In this document: in pieces, positions 49,698 to 58,534 of the stretch | How positions within the stretch are numbered: the stretch's first letter is position 1 | How the letters are laid out: each line of letters begins with the position of its first letter | Assembly: GCA_041686485.1 (NCBI GenBank) | Contig: JAWLDT010000002.1 | Span: forward strand, 1-64,000 | Length of the DNA stretch: 64,000 nucleotides | Direction: 5' to 3' | From: PUPG01 sp041686485 | GTDB lineage: Bacteria > Bacteroidota > Bacteroidia > Bacteroidales > UBA7960 | Made by a program: the position numbers and the translations under genes | The notes under the pieces: model-generated | Told to the model about the DNA's origin: nothing | The model's input: only the letters and a program-made list of their open reading frames with translations | The model's database searches: none

Positions 49698-50303
49698 TTA
49701 CTTGGAATACAATTCCACTATGAGCTGCTCTTTAATATTTTCAGGGATCTCCTCGCGCTCGGGGTAGTTCAGGAATTTCCCTTTCGACATGTCCTGATCC
49801 CACTCCAGCCATGAATAATTGCCTGACCGTGAAGACAATGAATCAGTAATCGCCTCGAGGCTGCGTGAGCGTTCACGTACGCCGATGATATCACCGGGCT
49901 TTACTGTATATGATGGAATATTTACTATCTGATCGTTAACAGTAATATGGCGATGGCCGACAAGCTGGCGGGCTGCGTTACGTGTCGGGGCGATTCCAAG
50001 CCTGTAAACAACATTGTCGAGGCGGGCTTCCAAAAGCTGGAGCAATATTTCTCCGGTAATCCCTTTTTGGCGAACAGCTCTCTTAAAAGTATTGGCAAAC
50101 TGCTTCTCCATTAAGCCATAGGTAAACCTGGCCTTTTGTTTCTCAAGCAGCTGAATACCATATTCTGACTTTTTACGTCTTTTCCGCATCTGACCGTGCT
50201 GTCCCGGCGGATAATTTTTCTTTTCAAATGATCTGTCTGCACCGAAAATGGGATCTCCAAACTTACGGGCTACCTTTGTTTTAGGTCCTAAATATCTTGC
50301 CAT
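49698..50303 (-). CDS. rpsD: Ribosomal protein S4
   Basis: Primary 16S rRNA-binding protein and early assembly factor. It has GPKTKVARKFGDPIFGADRSFEKKNYPPGQHG at the N-terminus, which lacks the zinc cysteines, and the S4 domain LEARLDNVVYRLGIAPTRNAARQLVGHRHITVN. Length 201. It lies between rpsK and rpoA. Confidence 0.98.
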   Translation of the reverse strand: MARYLGPKTKVARKFGDPIFGADRSFEKKNYPPGQHGQMRKRRKKSEYGIQLLEKQKARFTYGLMEKQFANTFKRAVRQKGITGEILLQLLEARLDNVVYRLGIAPTRNAARQLVGHRHITVNDQIVNIPSYTVKPGDIIGVRERSRSLEAITDSLSSRSGNYSWLEWDQDMSKGKFLNYPEREEIPENIKEQLIVELYSK

Positions 50304-50349
50304 GCTAAATCTTTATAAATCTTTTGGTGTTTAACAAACAAATTTGATG

Positions 50350-50745
50350 TTACACTCTCCTGCGCTTTGGGGGGCGACAACCGTTGTGTGGCAACGGTGT
50401 CACATCTACGATCTCAGCGACTTCAAGCCCGGTTGCGTGTAATGTACGTATAGCCGACTCTCTGCCCGAACCGGGACCCTTTACGTAAACCTTAACCTTA
50501 CGCATACCCAGATCATATGCAGTTTTTGCAGCATCCCCTGCTGACAGCTGACCGGCATAAGGGGTATTCTTTTTAGAACCCTTAAATCCGTTCTTCCCGG
50601 CTGAAGACCAGGATATAACCTGTCCCTGCTGATTTGTCAATGTAACAATGATATTATTGAAAGAAGCAAAAATATGGGCCTGGCCGGTTGGCTCAACCTT
50701 TGCTACTCTTCTTTTGGCACTTCTGCCTTTTCCTGATTTTGCCAT
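50350..50745 (-). CDS. rpsK: Ribosomal protein S11
   Basis: Platform protein of the small subunit. Contains AHIFASFNNIIVTLTNQQGQVISWSSAG and VKGPGSGRESAIRTLHATGLEV, ending DVTPLPHNGCRPPKRRRV as usual. Length 131. Part of the alpha operon rpsM-rpsK-rpsD-rpoA-rplQ. Confidence 0.98.
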   Translation of the reverse strand: MAKSGKGRSAKRRVAKVEPTGQAHIFASFNNIIVTLTNQQGQVISWSSAGKNGFKGSKKNTPYAGQLSAGDAAKTAYDLGMRKVKVYVKGPGSGRESAIRTLHATGLEVAEIVDVTPLPHNGCRPPKRRRV

Positions 50746-50809
50746 AATACTATATTAACGGTTTTTCTGATCAAGGGGTGTTCAACACCCACATCAATAA
50801 CAATCGGAA

Positions 50810-51187
50810 TTATTTCACTGCCTTTTTCTTATTGGCAACGGTTTTTTTCTTCCCTTTTCGTGTACGTGCGTTATTTTTTGTTCTTTGCCCGTTCAAAGGC
50901 AGGCCAATACGATGGCGAATACCGCGGTAGCAGCCTATGTCCATCAAACGTTTGATGTTCATCTGCGTCTCAGACCTTAACGACCCTTCCACTTTATAAT
51001 GATCATTAATAACATTACGGATCTGGGTCAGTTCATGGTCTTCCCAATCCTCAACAGTCTTATTGGGATCTACCTTGGCGGTTTCCATTACCTCACGGGC
51101 AAGACTGTGTCCGATACCGTAAATGTAGGTGAGACTTACCACCCCTTTTTTGTTTCTTGGAATATCAACTCCAGCTATACGTGCCAT
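50810..51187 (-). CDS. rpsM: Ribosomal protein S13
   Basis: Head protein that contacts L5 and the P-site tRNA. MARIAGVDIPRNKKGVVSLTYIYGIG and YRGIRHRIGLPLNGQRTKNNARTRKG are standard; the end is Lys-rich (KKKTVANKKKAVK). Length 125. It follows rpmJ by 30 bases. Confidence 0.98.
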   Translation of the reverse strand: MARIAGVDIPRNKKGVVSLTYIYGIGHSLAREVMETAKVDPNKTVEDWEDHELTQIRNVINDHYKVEGSLRSETQMNIKRLMDIGCYRGIRHRIGLPLNGQRTKNNARTRKGKKKTVANKKKAVK

Positions 51188-51217
51188 ATTCTTATATCCT
51201 TTGTATAAATTAGTAAT

Positions 51218-51334
51218 CTATCCCTGACGTTGCTTAAATTTCGGGTTTTTCTTATTGATCACATACACTTTGCCCTTCCTGCGTATTACTTTACACTCAG
51301 AGCTCCTTTTTTTAATCGACGTCCTGACTTTCAT
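51218..51334 (-). CDS. rpmJ: Ribosomal protein L36
   Basis: A 38-residue frame, MKVRTSIKKRSSECKVIRRK to ...KNPKFKQRQG, recognisable as L36. It is the zinc-free type: of the four usual zinc ligands only one Cys (residue 14) remains. It sits in its standard place between infA and rpsM, with gaps of about 30 bases each side. Confidence 0.95.
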   Translation of the reverse strand: MKVRTSIKKRSSECKVIRRKGKVYVINKKNPKFKQRQG

Positions 51335-51367
51335 TTTATTGTAAATTAATTATATAGTTGCAAATCA

Positions 51368-51586
51368 TTATTTGTACCTGAATGTGATACGCCCTTTGGT
51401 CAGGTCATAAGGCGACATTTCAACCTTGACCTTGTCGCCGGGAAGTATCTTGATATAATGCATGCGCATTTTCCCGGAAATATGGCCGGTAATCACATGT
51501 CCATTTTCCAGTTCTATACGGAACATGGCATTTCCAAGTGATTCAATAACCGTACCGTCTTGTTCTATTGATGGTTGCTTTGCCAT
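51368..51586 (-). CDS. infA: Translation initiation factor IF-1
   Basis: S1-fold factor that binds the ribosomal A site in initiation. MAKQPSIEQDGTVIESLGNAMFRIELENG and ILPGDKVKVEMSPYDLTKGRITFRYK are diagnostic. The start at 51586 (MAKQ) is chosen; an ATG two codons upstream would touch the map stop codon. Length 72. Confidence 0.97.
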   Translation of the reverse strand: MAKQPSIEQDGTVIESLGNAMFRIELENGHVITGHISGKMRMHYIKILPGDKVKVEMSPYDLTKGRITFRYK

Positions 51587-51588
51587 AA

Positions 51589-52389
51589 TCAACGAATAAT
51601 GACTGTGTTTTCTTTATTTGACTTTAACGCTTCTTCCAGGAATTCAAAACTAGAAAGCGGTTCAGCTTTACCATTTATAACAGCTACCGTATGTTCATAA
51701 TGCCCTGAGGGTTTTCGGTCTGCTGTTCTGATTGTCCAGCCATCCTTTTCCTGCACAACAAAACGCTGCCCCATATTGATCATGGGTTCAATGGCGACGA
51801 CCAGACCTTCTTTAACAGGTGTTCCTGTTCCCCTCCTTCCATAATTCGGAAGTTCAGGTGGTTCATGAAGCTGTTTGCCAACCCCATGTCCGACAAGCTC
51901 TCTTACCACGGTATATCCAGCTTTTTCAGCATGATTTTGTATGCTGGCAGAAACATCGCCCAGGGTATTACCAACGGCTGTCTTTTCTATACCACGCCAT
52001 AAGCACTGCAGGGTTGTTTTCAGCAGGCGTTTTACCTCATTGCCGATTTCACCGATGGCATATGTATAAGCCGAGTCCCCATAGTAGCCGTTTTTCAGTA
52101 CCCCACAATCCACCGACAGAATCATTCCCTCCTTTAATGGTTTATCATTGGCAAATCCATGAACCACAACCTCATTGGGCGACATGCACAGCGAAAATGG
52201 AAAGCCGTGATAACCCTTAAAAGCAGGTACAGCATCATGGTCACGAATATACGTTTCGGCCAGTTGATCCAGTTCCCTGGTCGTAACGCCGGGTCTGAGA
52301 TGCTTAGCGACCTCGGCATGGGTTTTTGCAACAAGTAAAGAGCTTTCGCGTATTAATTCAATTTCATCACGGGTCTTATATTGAATCAT
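51589..52389 (-). CDS. map: Methionine aminopeptidase, type I
   Basis: Removes the N-terminal Met of new proteins. Metal ligands are in SVDCGVLKNGYYGDSAYTYAIG, VRELVGHGVGKQLHEPPELPNYG and VVAIEPMINMG, with the final Glu in SGHYEHTVAV. Length 266. It lies between secY (13 bases) and infA, the usual Bacteroidota place. Confidence 0.97.
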   Translation of the reverse strand: MIQYKTRDEIELIRESSLLVAKTHAEVAKHLRPGVTTRELDQLAETYIRDHDAVPAFKGYHGFPFSLCMSPNEVVVHGFANDKPLKEGMILSVDCGVLKNGYYGDSAYTYAIGEIGNEVKRLLKTTLQCLWRGIEKTAVGNTLGDVSASIQNHAEKAGYTVVRELVGHGVGKQLHEPPELPNYGRRGTGTPVKEGLVVAIEPMINMGQRFVVQEKDGWTIRTADRKPSGHYEHTVAVINGKAEPLSSFEFLEEALKSNKENTVIIR

Positions 52390-52402
52390 GGTTATCAGGT
52401 TT

Positions 52403-53761
52403 TTAGCCGGTCATGCCGATGGGCGAAGAGCGGCCTTTGATCCGACCCGTTTTGGTAAGTCCGTCATAATGACGCATCAACAAATGACTTTCGATTTGCT
52501 GAAGGGTGTCTAACACAACCCCAACCATGATTAACAGTGACGTACCGCCAAAAAACTGTGCAAACTGTCCGGTGACACCTACCAGGCTGACCAAAGCAGG
52601 CATAATAGCTACAAAGGCCAGGAACAATGATCCCGGAAGGGTTATCCTGGACATCACATTATCAATAAATTCAGCCGTCTTTTTGCCGGGTTTCACACCG
52701 GGAATAAAACCGCCATTCTTTTTCATATCTTCTGCCATTTGATTTGGATTCACGGTAATGGCAGTATAAAAATAGGTAAACAGTATAACAAGTACGGCAA
52801 ACGTAAAGTTGTACCAGAAACCGGTAAAATCAGACATGGTGGCGGCAAAACCGCTCAGGGCATCCGAAAACCCGGCGAGAGTAATTGGAATAAACATAAT
52901 TGCCTGTGCAAAGATAATCGGCATAACACCTGCGGCATTTACTTTAAGGGGAATATACTGGCGGACACCTCCATACTGACGGTTTCCCACGACACGTTTG
53001 GCAAACTGCACCGGGATTCGCCGCTGTCCCTGAACAAGCATAATTACCAGGACCACGACACCCATCAGAATAACAAGTTCCACCAGAAAGATAACCAAAC
53101 CACCTCCGGCGGCCTCCATACGCGCGATAAATTCGGCAAAAAGTGCAAATGGCAGCTGGGCGATGATCCCGATCATAATCAGCAGGGAAATACCGTTACC
53201 AATACCTCTTTCGGTGATACGTTCACCAAGCCACATAACAAACATTGTCCCGGAAATGAGGATGATCACGGAAGAGATCATAAAAAACATTGACGGGCTG
53301 GTAGCCCCGGGGTCAAAGGGGGAAATGGCCTGGGGTGGCAATTGGGAAACAAGATTTGCCAGATAGGCGGGGGCCTGGGCACCGGTAATAAATACTGTCA
53401 GGTACCTTGTAATCTGGTTGATCTTTTTACGTCCACTCTCTCCTTCTTTCTGCAAACGCTGGAAATAGGGAACGGCAATACCGAGGAGCTGTATCACAAT
53501 CGATGCACTGATATAGGGCATGATTCCGAGTGCAAAGATAGAAGCGTTAGAAAACGCACCACCGGAGAACATATTCAGCAAACCGAGCAAACCCTCCTGG
53601 GTTTGTGCCTCTAATGCCTGAAGCTGTCCCGGATCAACACCCGGCAGGACCACATAAGAGCCCAGTCGATAAATCAGGATAATGCCCAGTGTATTCAGGA
53701 TCCTTACACGAAGGTCCTCGATATTATAGATGTTAATTAAGGTTTGAATAAATCGTTTCAT
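52403..53761 (-). CDS. secY: Preprotein translocase subunit SecY
   Basis: Channel subunit of the Sec translocon, with ten membrane segments. Signature regions GVDPGQLQALE, ALGIMPYISASIVIQLL and the loop LPGSLFLAFVAIMPALV are seen, with the ribosome-binding loops in between (GQRRIPVQFAKRVVG). Length 452. It follows rplO by 9 bases. Confidence 0.98.
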   Translation of the reverse strand: MKRFIQTLINIYNIEDLRVRILNTLGIILIYRLGSYVVLPGVDPGQLQALEAQTQEGLLGLLNMFSGGAFSNASIFALGIMPYISASIVIQLLGIAVPYFQRLQKEGESGRKKINQITRYLTVFITGAQAPAYLANLVSQLPPQAISPFDPGATSPSMFFMISSVIILISGTMFVMWLGERITERGIGNGISLLIMIGIIAQLPFALFAEFIARMEAAGGGLVIFLVELVILMGVVVLVIMLVQGQRRIPVQFAKRVVGNRQYGGVRQYIPLKVNAAGVMPIIFAQAIMFIPITLAGFSDALSGFAATMSDFTGFWYNFTFAVLVILFTYFYTAITVNPNQMAEDMKKNGGFIPGVKPGKKTAEFIDNVMSRITLPGSLFLAFVAIMPALVSLVGVTGQFAQFFGGTSLLIMVGVVLDTLQQIESHLLMRHYDGLTKTGRIKGRSSPIGMTG

Positions 53762-53770
53762 TCCTGGCGT

Positions 53771-54217
53771 TTATATCCGGTTTACAGTTCCACCTTTACC
53801 TTCAATGGCTTCAACGGCTGTTTTTGAAAAGGCGTGGGCGGTTATATTAATTTTGGCATCAAGCTTGCCTTTTCCAAGAATCTTCACTTTATCATTTTTG
53901 GAGGCAAAGCCGTTTTGGATCATCGTTTCGGGGTCAATGGTGTCCACACCTTTCTCATCAACAAACTTTTGCAGTCTGTCAAGGTTTATACCCCGATATG
54001 CAACCCTGTTGCGATTTTTAAAACCAAACTTTGGGACCCGTCTTCCCAGGGGCATCTGTCCACCCTCAAAACCAGCTCTACGGCTATAGCCTGAACGTGA
54101 CTGTGCACCTTTGTGGCCGCGTGTAGCGGTACCACCGGCTCCAGATCCCTCACCACGGGCAATACGTTTACGGCGTTTGACAGATCCTTTTGCAGGTTTT
54201 AGTCTACTTAAATCCAT
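53771..54217 (-). CDS. rplO: Ribosomal protein L15
   Basis: Large-subunit assembly protein with the Gly/Arg-rich N-terminus KRRKRIARGEGSGAGGTATRGHKG and KTAVEAIEGKGGTVNRI at the end. Length 148, normal. Lies between rpmD and secY. Confidence 0.98.
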   Translation of the reverse strand: MDLSRLKPAKGSVKRRKRIARGEGSGAGGTATRGHKGAQSRSGYSRRAGFEGGQMPLGRRVPKFGFKNRNRVAYRGINLDRLQKFVDEKGVDTIDPETMIQNGFASKNDKVKILGKGKLDAKINITAHAFSKTAVEAIEGKGGTVNRI

Positions 54218-54255
54218 TGTCTATTACAAATTTAAAAATATTGAACAAAACGACA

Positions 54256-54441
54256 TCATTCATTCACTTCTTCAACGGAAACCAGATGCTTCACCTTCTC
54301 AATCATCCCGTCTATCTGAGGTGAGACGTTGAGATACACCGGCCGGTTCATCCGTTTTAAACCAAGTGCATCCAGTGTTTTTTTCTGGCGTGCAGGGCGG
54401 CCGATTCTGCTTCTTGTCTGAACGATTTTATACTTTTTCAT
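54256..54441 (-). CDS. rpmD: Ribosomal protein L30
   Basis: Small protein (61 aa) with VQTRSRIGRPARQKKTLDALGLKRMNRPV, the L30 signature, in its standard place between rpsE and rplO. Confidence 0.97.
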   Translation of the reverse strand: MKKYKIVQTRSRIGRPARQKKTLDALGLKRMNRPVYLNVSPQIDGMIEKVKHLVSVEEVNE

Positions 54442-54460
54442 TTCCGGTTCTTTATAAAAA

Positions 54461-54979
54461 TTAGCCGTTAAATACTTTATCGAGGTTTACACCGCGCTGT
54501 TGTGCAACGGCATGCGGGTCACGAAGCTTGGTAAGGGCATCAATGGTCGCTTTAACAACACTGTGCGGGTTGGCAGAGCCCTGTGATTTGGCCAGAACAT
54601 CTGTTACACCAACACTTTCAAGCACCGCACGCATGGCGCCTCCGGCAATAACACCGGTACCGTGGGCCGCAGGTTTCAGCAGGACACGACCACCACTGTA
54701 TTTCCCTTCCTGATAGTGGGGGATGGTACCTTTCAGGATCGGAACCTGGATCAGATGCTTTTTGGCATCATCAATCCCTTTGCTGATGGCAGTAGTTACC
54801 TCTTTGGCTTTACCAAGACCGTAACCGACCACACCATTCTCATTGCCAACCACCACAATGGCGGAAAAGCTAAAGGTCCGACCTCCTTTGGTCACTTTGG
54901 TTACCCGTTGTATGCCGACCAACCTGTCTTTGAGTTCGATCTCGCTTGACTTTACCTTTTTAATGTTTACGTTTGCCAT
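54461..54979 (-). CDS. rpsE: Ribosomal protein S5
   Basis: Decoding-fidelity protein. KDRLVGIQRVTKVTKGGRTFSFSAIVVVG and GTGVIAGGAMRAVLESVGVTDVLAKSQGS are family blocks. Length 172. Start ATG is three bases after the rplR stop. Confidence 0.98.
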   Translation of the reverse strand: MANVNIKKVKSSEIELKDRLVGIQRVTKVTKGGRTFSFSAIVVVGNENGVVGYGLGKAKEVTTAISKGIDDAKKHLIQVPILKGTIPHYQEGKYSGGRVLLKPAAHGTGVIAGGAMRAVLESVGVTDVLAKSQGSANPHSVVKATIDALTKLRDPHAVAQQRGVNLDKVFNG

Positions 54980-54982
54980 AAT

Positions 54983-55345
54983 TTAGAAATTTAAGCCTCC
55001 TTCCCGGGCTCCTTCTGCCAATGATTTAACTCTTCCGTGATACAGATAACCATTACGGTCGAACACGATATTATTAATACCTGCTTCTTTTGCCCTTTCG
55101 GCAATCACCTTGCCAACTTCCCGGGCGACTTCCGTTTTGTTACCTTTCTTTTCCCCGGCTTCTTTTGTCAATGAAGAAGTAGAAGCCAGCGTCCTGCCTT
55201 CATCATCATCGATCAGCTGGGCATAAATGGCTTTATTGCTTCTGAAAACGGAAAGCCTGGGCTTATCCTGGGTACCACGCACTCTTTTACGTACACGGTA
55301 CTTTACCTTGGTTCTTCTGTCGAGTTTTTTTACTATTCTTGCCAT
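54983..55345 (-). CDS. rplR: Ribosomal protein L18
   Basis: 5S rRNA-binding protein. KYRVRKRVRGTQDKPRLSVFRSNKAIYAQLIDD and DRNGYLYHGRVKSLAEGAREGGLNF are diagnostic. Length 120. Confidence 0.98.
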   Translation of the reverse strand: MARIVKKLDRRTKVKYRVRKRVRGTQDKPRLSVFRSNKAIYAQLIDDDEGRTLASTSSLTKEAGEKKGNKTEVAREVGKVIAERAKEAGINNIVFDRNGYLYHGRVKSLAEGAREGGLNF

Positions 55346-55374
55346 CCTGATAAAGGAATTTTATATGGTTACGA

Positions 55375-55929
55375 TTACTTAGCAGCAGCTTTACCGGCTT
55401 TTCTGCGTATCTCTTCGCCTTTGAAGAGTACACCCTTGCCTTTGTAAGGCTCCGGTTTGCGCAATGAACGAATCTTTGCCGCAACCTGGCCAAGTAACTG
55501 CTTATCTATTGATTCAAGTGTGATTGCAGGGTTCTTACCTCTTTGGGTGACCGTCTCTACCTTAATCTCTTCCGGTATTTCAAAAAAGACAGAATGGGAA
55601 TAACCGAGCGCCAGTTCCAGTAGCTGCCCATTATGAGTGGCTTTGTAACCCACTCCCACAAGCTCCAGTTCAATCTTATATCCTTCGGAGACACCAATGA
55701 CCATGTTTCTTAGCAGTGACCTGTACAGGCCATGCATGGCTTTATGTTGTTTGCTGTCTGAAGGCCGGTCAACGTGCACCTCTTCCTCATTAATAATAAC
55801 TTTTATGTCTTTATCAATGGGCTGGGTAAGCTCTCCTTTGGGACCTTTAACCGTAACAAGGTTCTCATCAGTGACGGATATGGACACTCCCTGAGGTATA
55901 TTGATTGGATAACTTCCTATACGTGACAT
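55375..55929 (-). CDS. rplF: Ribosomal protein L6
   Basis: Two-domain protein near the factor-binding site. The start at 55929 (MSRIGSYPINIP) is the family start; a frame reaching 56076 overlaps rpsH and is ignored. The end has RSLRKPEPYKGKGVLFKGEEIRRKAGKAAAK. Length 184. It begins 11 bases after rpsH. Confidence 0.97.
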   Translation of the reverse strand: MSRIGSYPINIPQGVSISVTDENLVTVKGPKGELTQPIDKDIKVIINEEEVHVDRPSDSKQHKAMHGLYRSLLRNMVIGVSEGYKIELELVGVGYKATHNGQLLELALGYSHSVFFEIPEEIKVETVTQRGKNPAITLESIDKQLLGQVAAKIRSLRKPEPYKGKGVLFKGEEIRRKAGKAAAK

Positions 55930-55940
55930 ATTTCCTGTAT

Positions 55941-56339
55941 TTAGCTTACGTAACAAATAATTTCGCCGCCAACATTCAGCTTGTGAGCTTCTTTGTCGGT
56001 TATAAGGCCATTGGAGGTTGAAATAATGGCTATTCCAAGACCATTTAACACCCGGGGGATCTCCTTGCTGTTGCAAAAGCGTCTCAGGCCGGGACGGCTT
56101 ACCCGCTGAAGTTCATTAATCGCCGGAATCCTGGAGACCGGATGATATTTCAGCGCTATTTTGATGACCCCTGGTACTTTGTCATCTTCAAACTTATAAT
56201 TGAGTATGTATCCTTTGTCAAAAAGAATTTTGGTAATCTCTTTTTTAAGATTGGATGCAGGGATCTCAACCACCCGGTGATTGGCCTTGATGGCGTTCCT
56301 AATTCTTGTCAGATAATCTGCAATGGGATCGGTTATCAT
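55941..56339 (-). CDS. rpsH: Ribosomal protein S8
   Basis: 16S rRNA-binding protein, in other bacteria also the spc-operon repressor. MITDPIADYLTRIRNAIKANH and the C-terminal GLGIAIISTSNGLITDKEAHKLNVGGEIICYV are standard. Length 132. Confidence 0.98.
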   Translation of the reverse strand: MITDPIADYLTRIRNAIKANHRVVEIPASNLKKEITKILFDKGYILNYKFEDDKVPGVIKIALKYHPVSRIPAINELQRVSRPGLRRFCNSKEIPRVLNGLGIAIISTSNGLITDKEAHKLNVGGEIICYVS

Positions 56340-56369
56340 CTTCTTTAAAACTTATTATTGTAAATAATC

Positions 56370-56639
56370 TTACCAACTAGCCTTTGTAATACCCGGAATC
56401 AATCCGTTATTGGCCATTTCCCGGAAATTGATACGGGAAACACCAAACTGACGCATGTATCCTTTGGGTCTGCCGGTTAACTGGCAACGGTTGTGCAGCC
56501 GAACGGGAGAAGCATTCCGCGGAAGCTTTTGAAGGGCTTCCCAGTCACCTTTCGCTTTCAGCTCGGCTCTTTTTGCTGCATATTTTGCTACCAGCTTGGC
56601 GCGTTTCCGGTCTCTGGCTTTCATGGATTCTTTTGCCAT
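56370..56639 (-). CDS. rpsN: Ribosomal protein S14, zinc-free type
   Basis: MAKESMKARDRKRAKLVAKYAAKRAELKAKG with LPRNASPVRLHNRCQLTGRPKGYMRQFGVSRI. The long 89-residue form without the CxxC pair, as usual in Bacteroidota. Lies between rplE and rpsH. Confidence 0.98.
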   Translation of the reverse strand: MAKESMKARDRKRAKLVAKYAAKRAELKAKGDWEALQKLPRNASPVRLHNRCQLTGRPKGYMRQFGVSRINFREMANNGLIPGITKASW

Positions 56640-56652
56640 GGCTATCGTCTAT

Positions 56653-57204
56653 TTACTGGTTCTTAAATGGGATTCCAAATTCTTTTAGCAAGGTAAAGGC
56701 TTCTTTATCGGTATCGGCAGAGGTAACAAAGGTCAGGTCCATACCATTGATTTTGTTTACCTTGTCGATATTGATCTCCGGAAAGATAATCTGCTCCGGG
56801 ACACCAAACGTATAGTTACCCCGTCCGTCAAAGCCTTTTTCGCTGATACCTTTAAAGTCGCGTATTCTTGGCAGGGAAACAGCGATCAGCCTGTCAAGAA
56901 ATTCATACATACGATTACCGCGCAGGGTAACACGGACACCGACAGGCATGCCTTTTCTCAGCTTAAAACTGGAGATGTCTTTCCTGGACTTTGTCGGCAC
57001 AGCCTTTTGTCCGGCAATCAACGACATCTCTTCAAGCGCCGTATCAAGAATCTTCTTGTCGGTAATAGCCTCACCTACACCCTGATTAAGGCTTATCTTA
57101 ACCAGTCTTGGCACCTGCATCCGGTTTTTATAACCAAACTCTTTCATCAATGCAGGAGCGATTTCGTTTTCGAACTTGTCTTTCAGTCTTGGTTTATAGC
57201 TCAT
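56653..57204 (-). CDS. rplE: Ribosomal protein L5
   Basis: 5S rRNA-binding protein and bridge to the small-subunit head. VPRLVKISLNQGVGEA, GVRVTLRGNRMYEFLDRLI and FKGISEKGFDGRGNYTFGVPEQIIFPEI are family blocks. Length 183. Its start codon overlaps the rplX stop by one base. Confidence 0.98.
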   Translation of the reverse strand: MSYKPRLKDKFENEIAPALMKEFGYKNRMQVPRLVKISLNQGVGEAITDKKILDTALEEMSLIAGQKAVPTKSRKDISSFKLRKGMPVGVRVTLRGNRMYEFLDRLIAVSLPRIRDFKGISEKGFDGRGNYTFGVPEQIIFPEINIDKVNKINGMDLTFVTSADTDKEAFTLLKEFGIPFKNQ

Positions 57205-57524
57205 TACTTAATTACCTCCCCTGTCTTTTTGGAATACCGTACGTATTTATTGTTCTCATCCAGTTTTCTTCCAATTCGTGTCGGATTACCTTTATCATCA
57301 ACAACCATCAGGTTGGAGATATGGATACTGGATTCTTTTTTCAAAATACCACCCTGGGGATTCGTTGCGTTGGGTTTGGTATGTTTAGAAACCATATTAA
57401 CACCTTCAACCAAAGCTCTTTGATTTTTCTGATCCACCATAAGCACCTTGCCTGTAGCGCCTTTTTCGTTGCCGGCAATCAGCTTAACGGTATCTCCCTT
57501 TTTTATCTGCGTCTTGGACTGCAT
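57204..57524 (-). CDS. rplX: Ribosomal protein L24
   Basis: Assembly initiator with a KOW motif: KKGDTVKLIAGNEKGATGKVLMVDQ. Further on GVNMVSKHTKPNATNPQGGILKKESSIHISNLMVVD. Length 106. One-base overlap with rplE. Confidence 0.98.
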   Translation of the reverse strand: MQSKTQIKKGDTVKLIAGNEKGATGKVLMVDQKNQRALVEGVNMVSKHTKPNATNPQGGILKKESSIHISNLMVVDDKGNPTRIGRKLDENNKYVRYSKKTGEVIK

Positions 57525-57537
57525 ATCAGTTATTTTT

Positions 57538-57906
57538 TTAAAGCACTTCAGGTGCCAAAGAAACGATTTTCATAAATTGTTTTTCGCGCAACTCCCGGGC
57601 TACAGGACCAAATATTCGTGTCCCGCGCATCTCTTCCTGGCCGGTCAGGAGTACAACAGCATTATCATCAAAACGAATATAGCTGCCGTCATCACGTCTG
57701 ATATCTTTTTTGGTACGTACGACCACTGCTGTGGATACTGTACCTTTTTTAATGTTGCCCGAGGGCAAGGCGTTCTTCACCGAAACAATGATTTTATCGC
57801 CAATACTGGCGTATCTGCGGCGGGTACCACCCAGGACCCTTATGCAAAGCACTTCTTTAGCGCCACTGTTATCCGCTACCGAAAGTCTGGATTCCTGCTG
57901 TATCAT
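57538..57906 (-). CDS. rplN: Ribosomal protein L14
   Basis: Inter-subunit bridge protein. MIQQESRLSVADNSGAKEVLCIRVLGG and TRIFGPVARELREKQFMKIVSLAPEVL are diagnostic. Length 122. The start codon is two bases after the rpsQ stop. Confidence 0.98.
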   Translation of the reverse strand: MIQQESRLSVADNSGAKEVLCIRVLGGTRRRYASIGDKIIVSVKNALPSGNIKKGTVSTAVVVRTKKDIRRDDGSYIRFDDNAVVLLTGQEEMRGTRIFGPVARELREKQFMKIVSLAPEVL

Positions 57907-57908
57907 AA

Positions 57909-58166
57909 TTACTTCGCTCTTTCAAGAATTTCAACTAATCTCCAACATTTCCTCTTGCTCAAAGGCCTGGTTTCCATGATACGGACTGAATCGCCGATAT
58001 TGGTATCATTATTCTCATCATGGGCCATAAAGCGGGATGTCTTCTTAACAAATTTTCCGTATTTGGGGTGACGTATCCGTCTGAGGACTTCTACAACAAT
58101 AGATTTGTCCATCCTGTTACTTACAACAAGACCTGTCCTTTCTTTTCTGGGTTTTCTGGTTTCCAT
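57909..58166 (-). CDS. rpsQ: Ribosomal protein S17
   Basis: Primary 16S rRNA-binding protein with an OB fold. RTGLVVSNRMDKSIVVEVLRRIRHPKYGKF and GDSVRIMETRPLSKRKCWRLVEILERAK. Length 85. Confidence 0.98.
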   Translation of the reverse strand: METRKPRKERTGLVVSNRMDKSIVVEVLRRIRHPKYGKFVKKTSRFMAHDENNDTNIGDSVRIMETRPLSKRKCWRLVEILERAK

Positions 58167-58174
58167 CTCAACAG

Positions 58175-58378
58175 TTACTTTTTATTTTCTTCCAATTCCC
58201 TTTTCCGTAGCTCTGTCAGGATGCGGGCAACGGTCCTGCGGTAGTCTCTGATTTTAAGCGGGTTTTCCAACGGGGATACCGCATGGTTCATCTTCAACTT
58301 ACGCAAGTGTTTGCGCTCTTCATCCAGACGTTCCTGGAGCTCACCGGTTGACGTTTCACGTATTACACTCTGCTTCAT
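58175..58378 (-). CDS. rpmC: Ribosomal protein L29
   Basis: Small protein at the exit tunnel (67 aa) with LQERLDEERKHLRKLKMNHAVSPLENPLKIRDYRRTVARILTELRKRE. It is separated from rplP by 156 bases that contain a -7 box, unlike the tight spacing elsewhere in the operon. Confidence 0.97.
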   Translation of the reverse strand: MKQSVIRETSTGELQERLDEERKHLRKLKMNHAVSPLENPLKIRDYRRTVARILTELRKRELEENKK

Positions 58379-58498
58379 CTTTACGCTAGTTTTAGTGTTT
58401 GTCAGCTATCCTGCCTTTTGCTTTTCTCCGGGCAGGTAGGGTAAAAAATCCAGACAGGTAACGGCTGCGTGTATGATTAATCCCCTGCAAAAAGGCTG

Positions 58499-58506
58499 CA
58501 AATTTA
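58499..58506 (-). promoter_or_regulatory. -7 box inside the ribosomal operon, before rpmC
   Basis: TAAATTTG on the minus strand, an exact TAnnTTTG, in the 156-base gap between rplP and rpmC. TTTGCAG follows and repeats ten bases later. A -33 element is not clear. It would give a leader of about 115 bases for rpmC. Confidence 0.45.
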
Positions 58507-58534
58507 CAAAAAAATTCACATTAAGCCTTCATTA

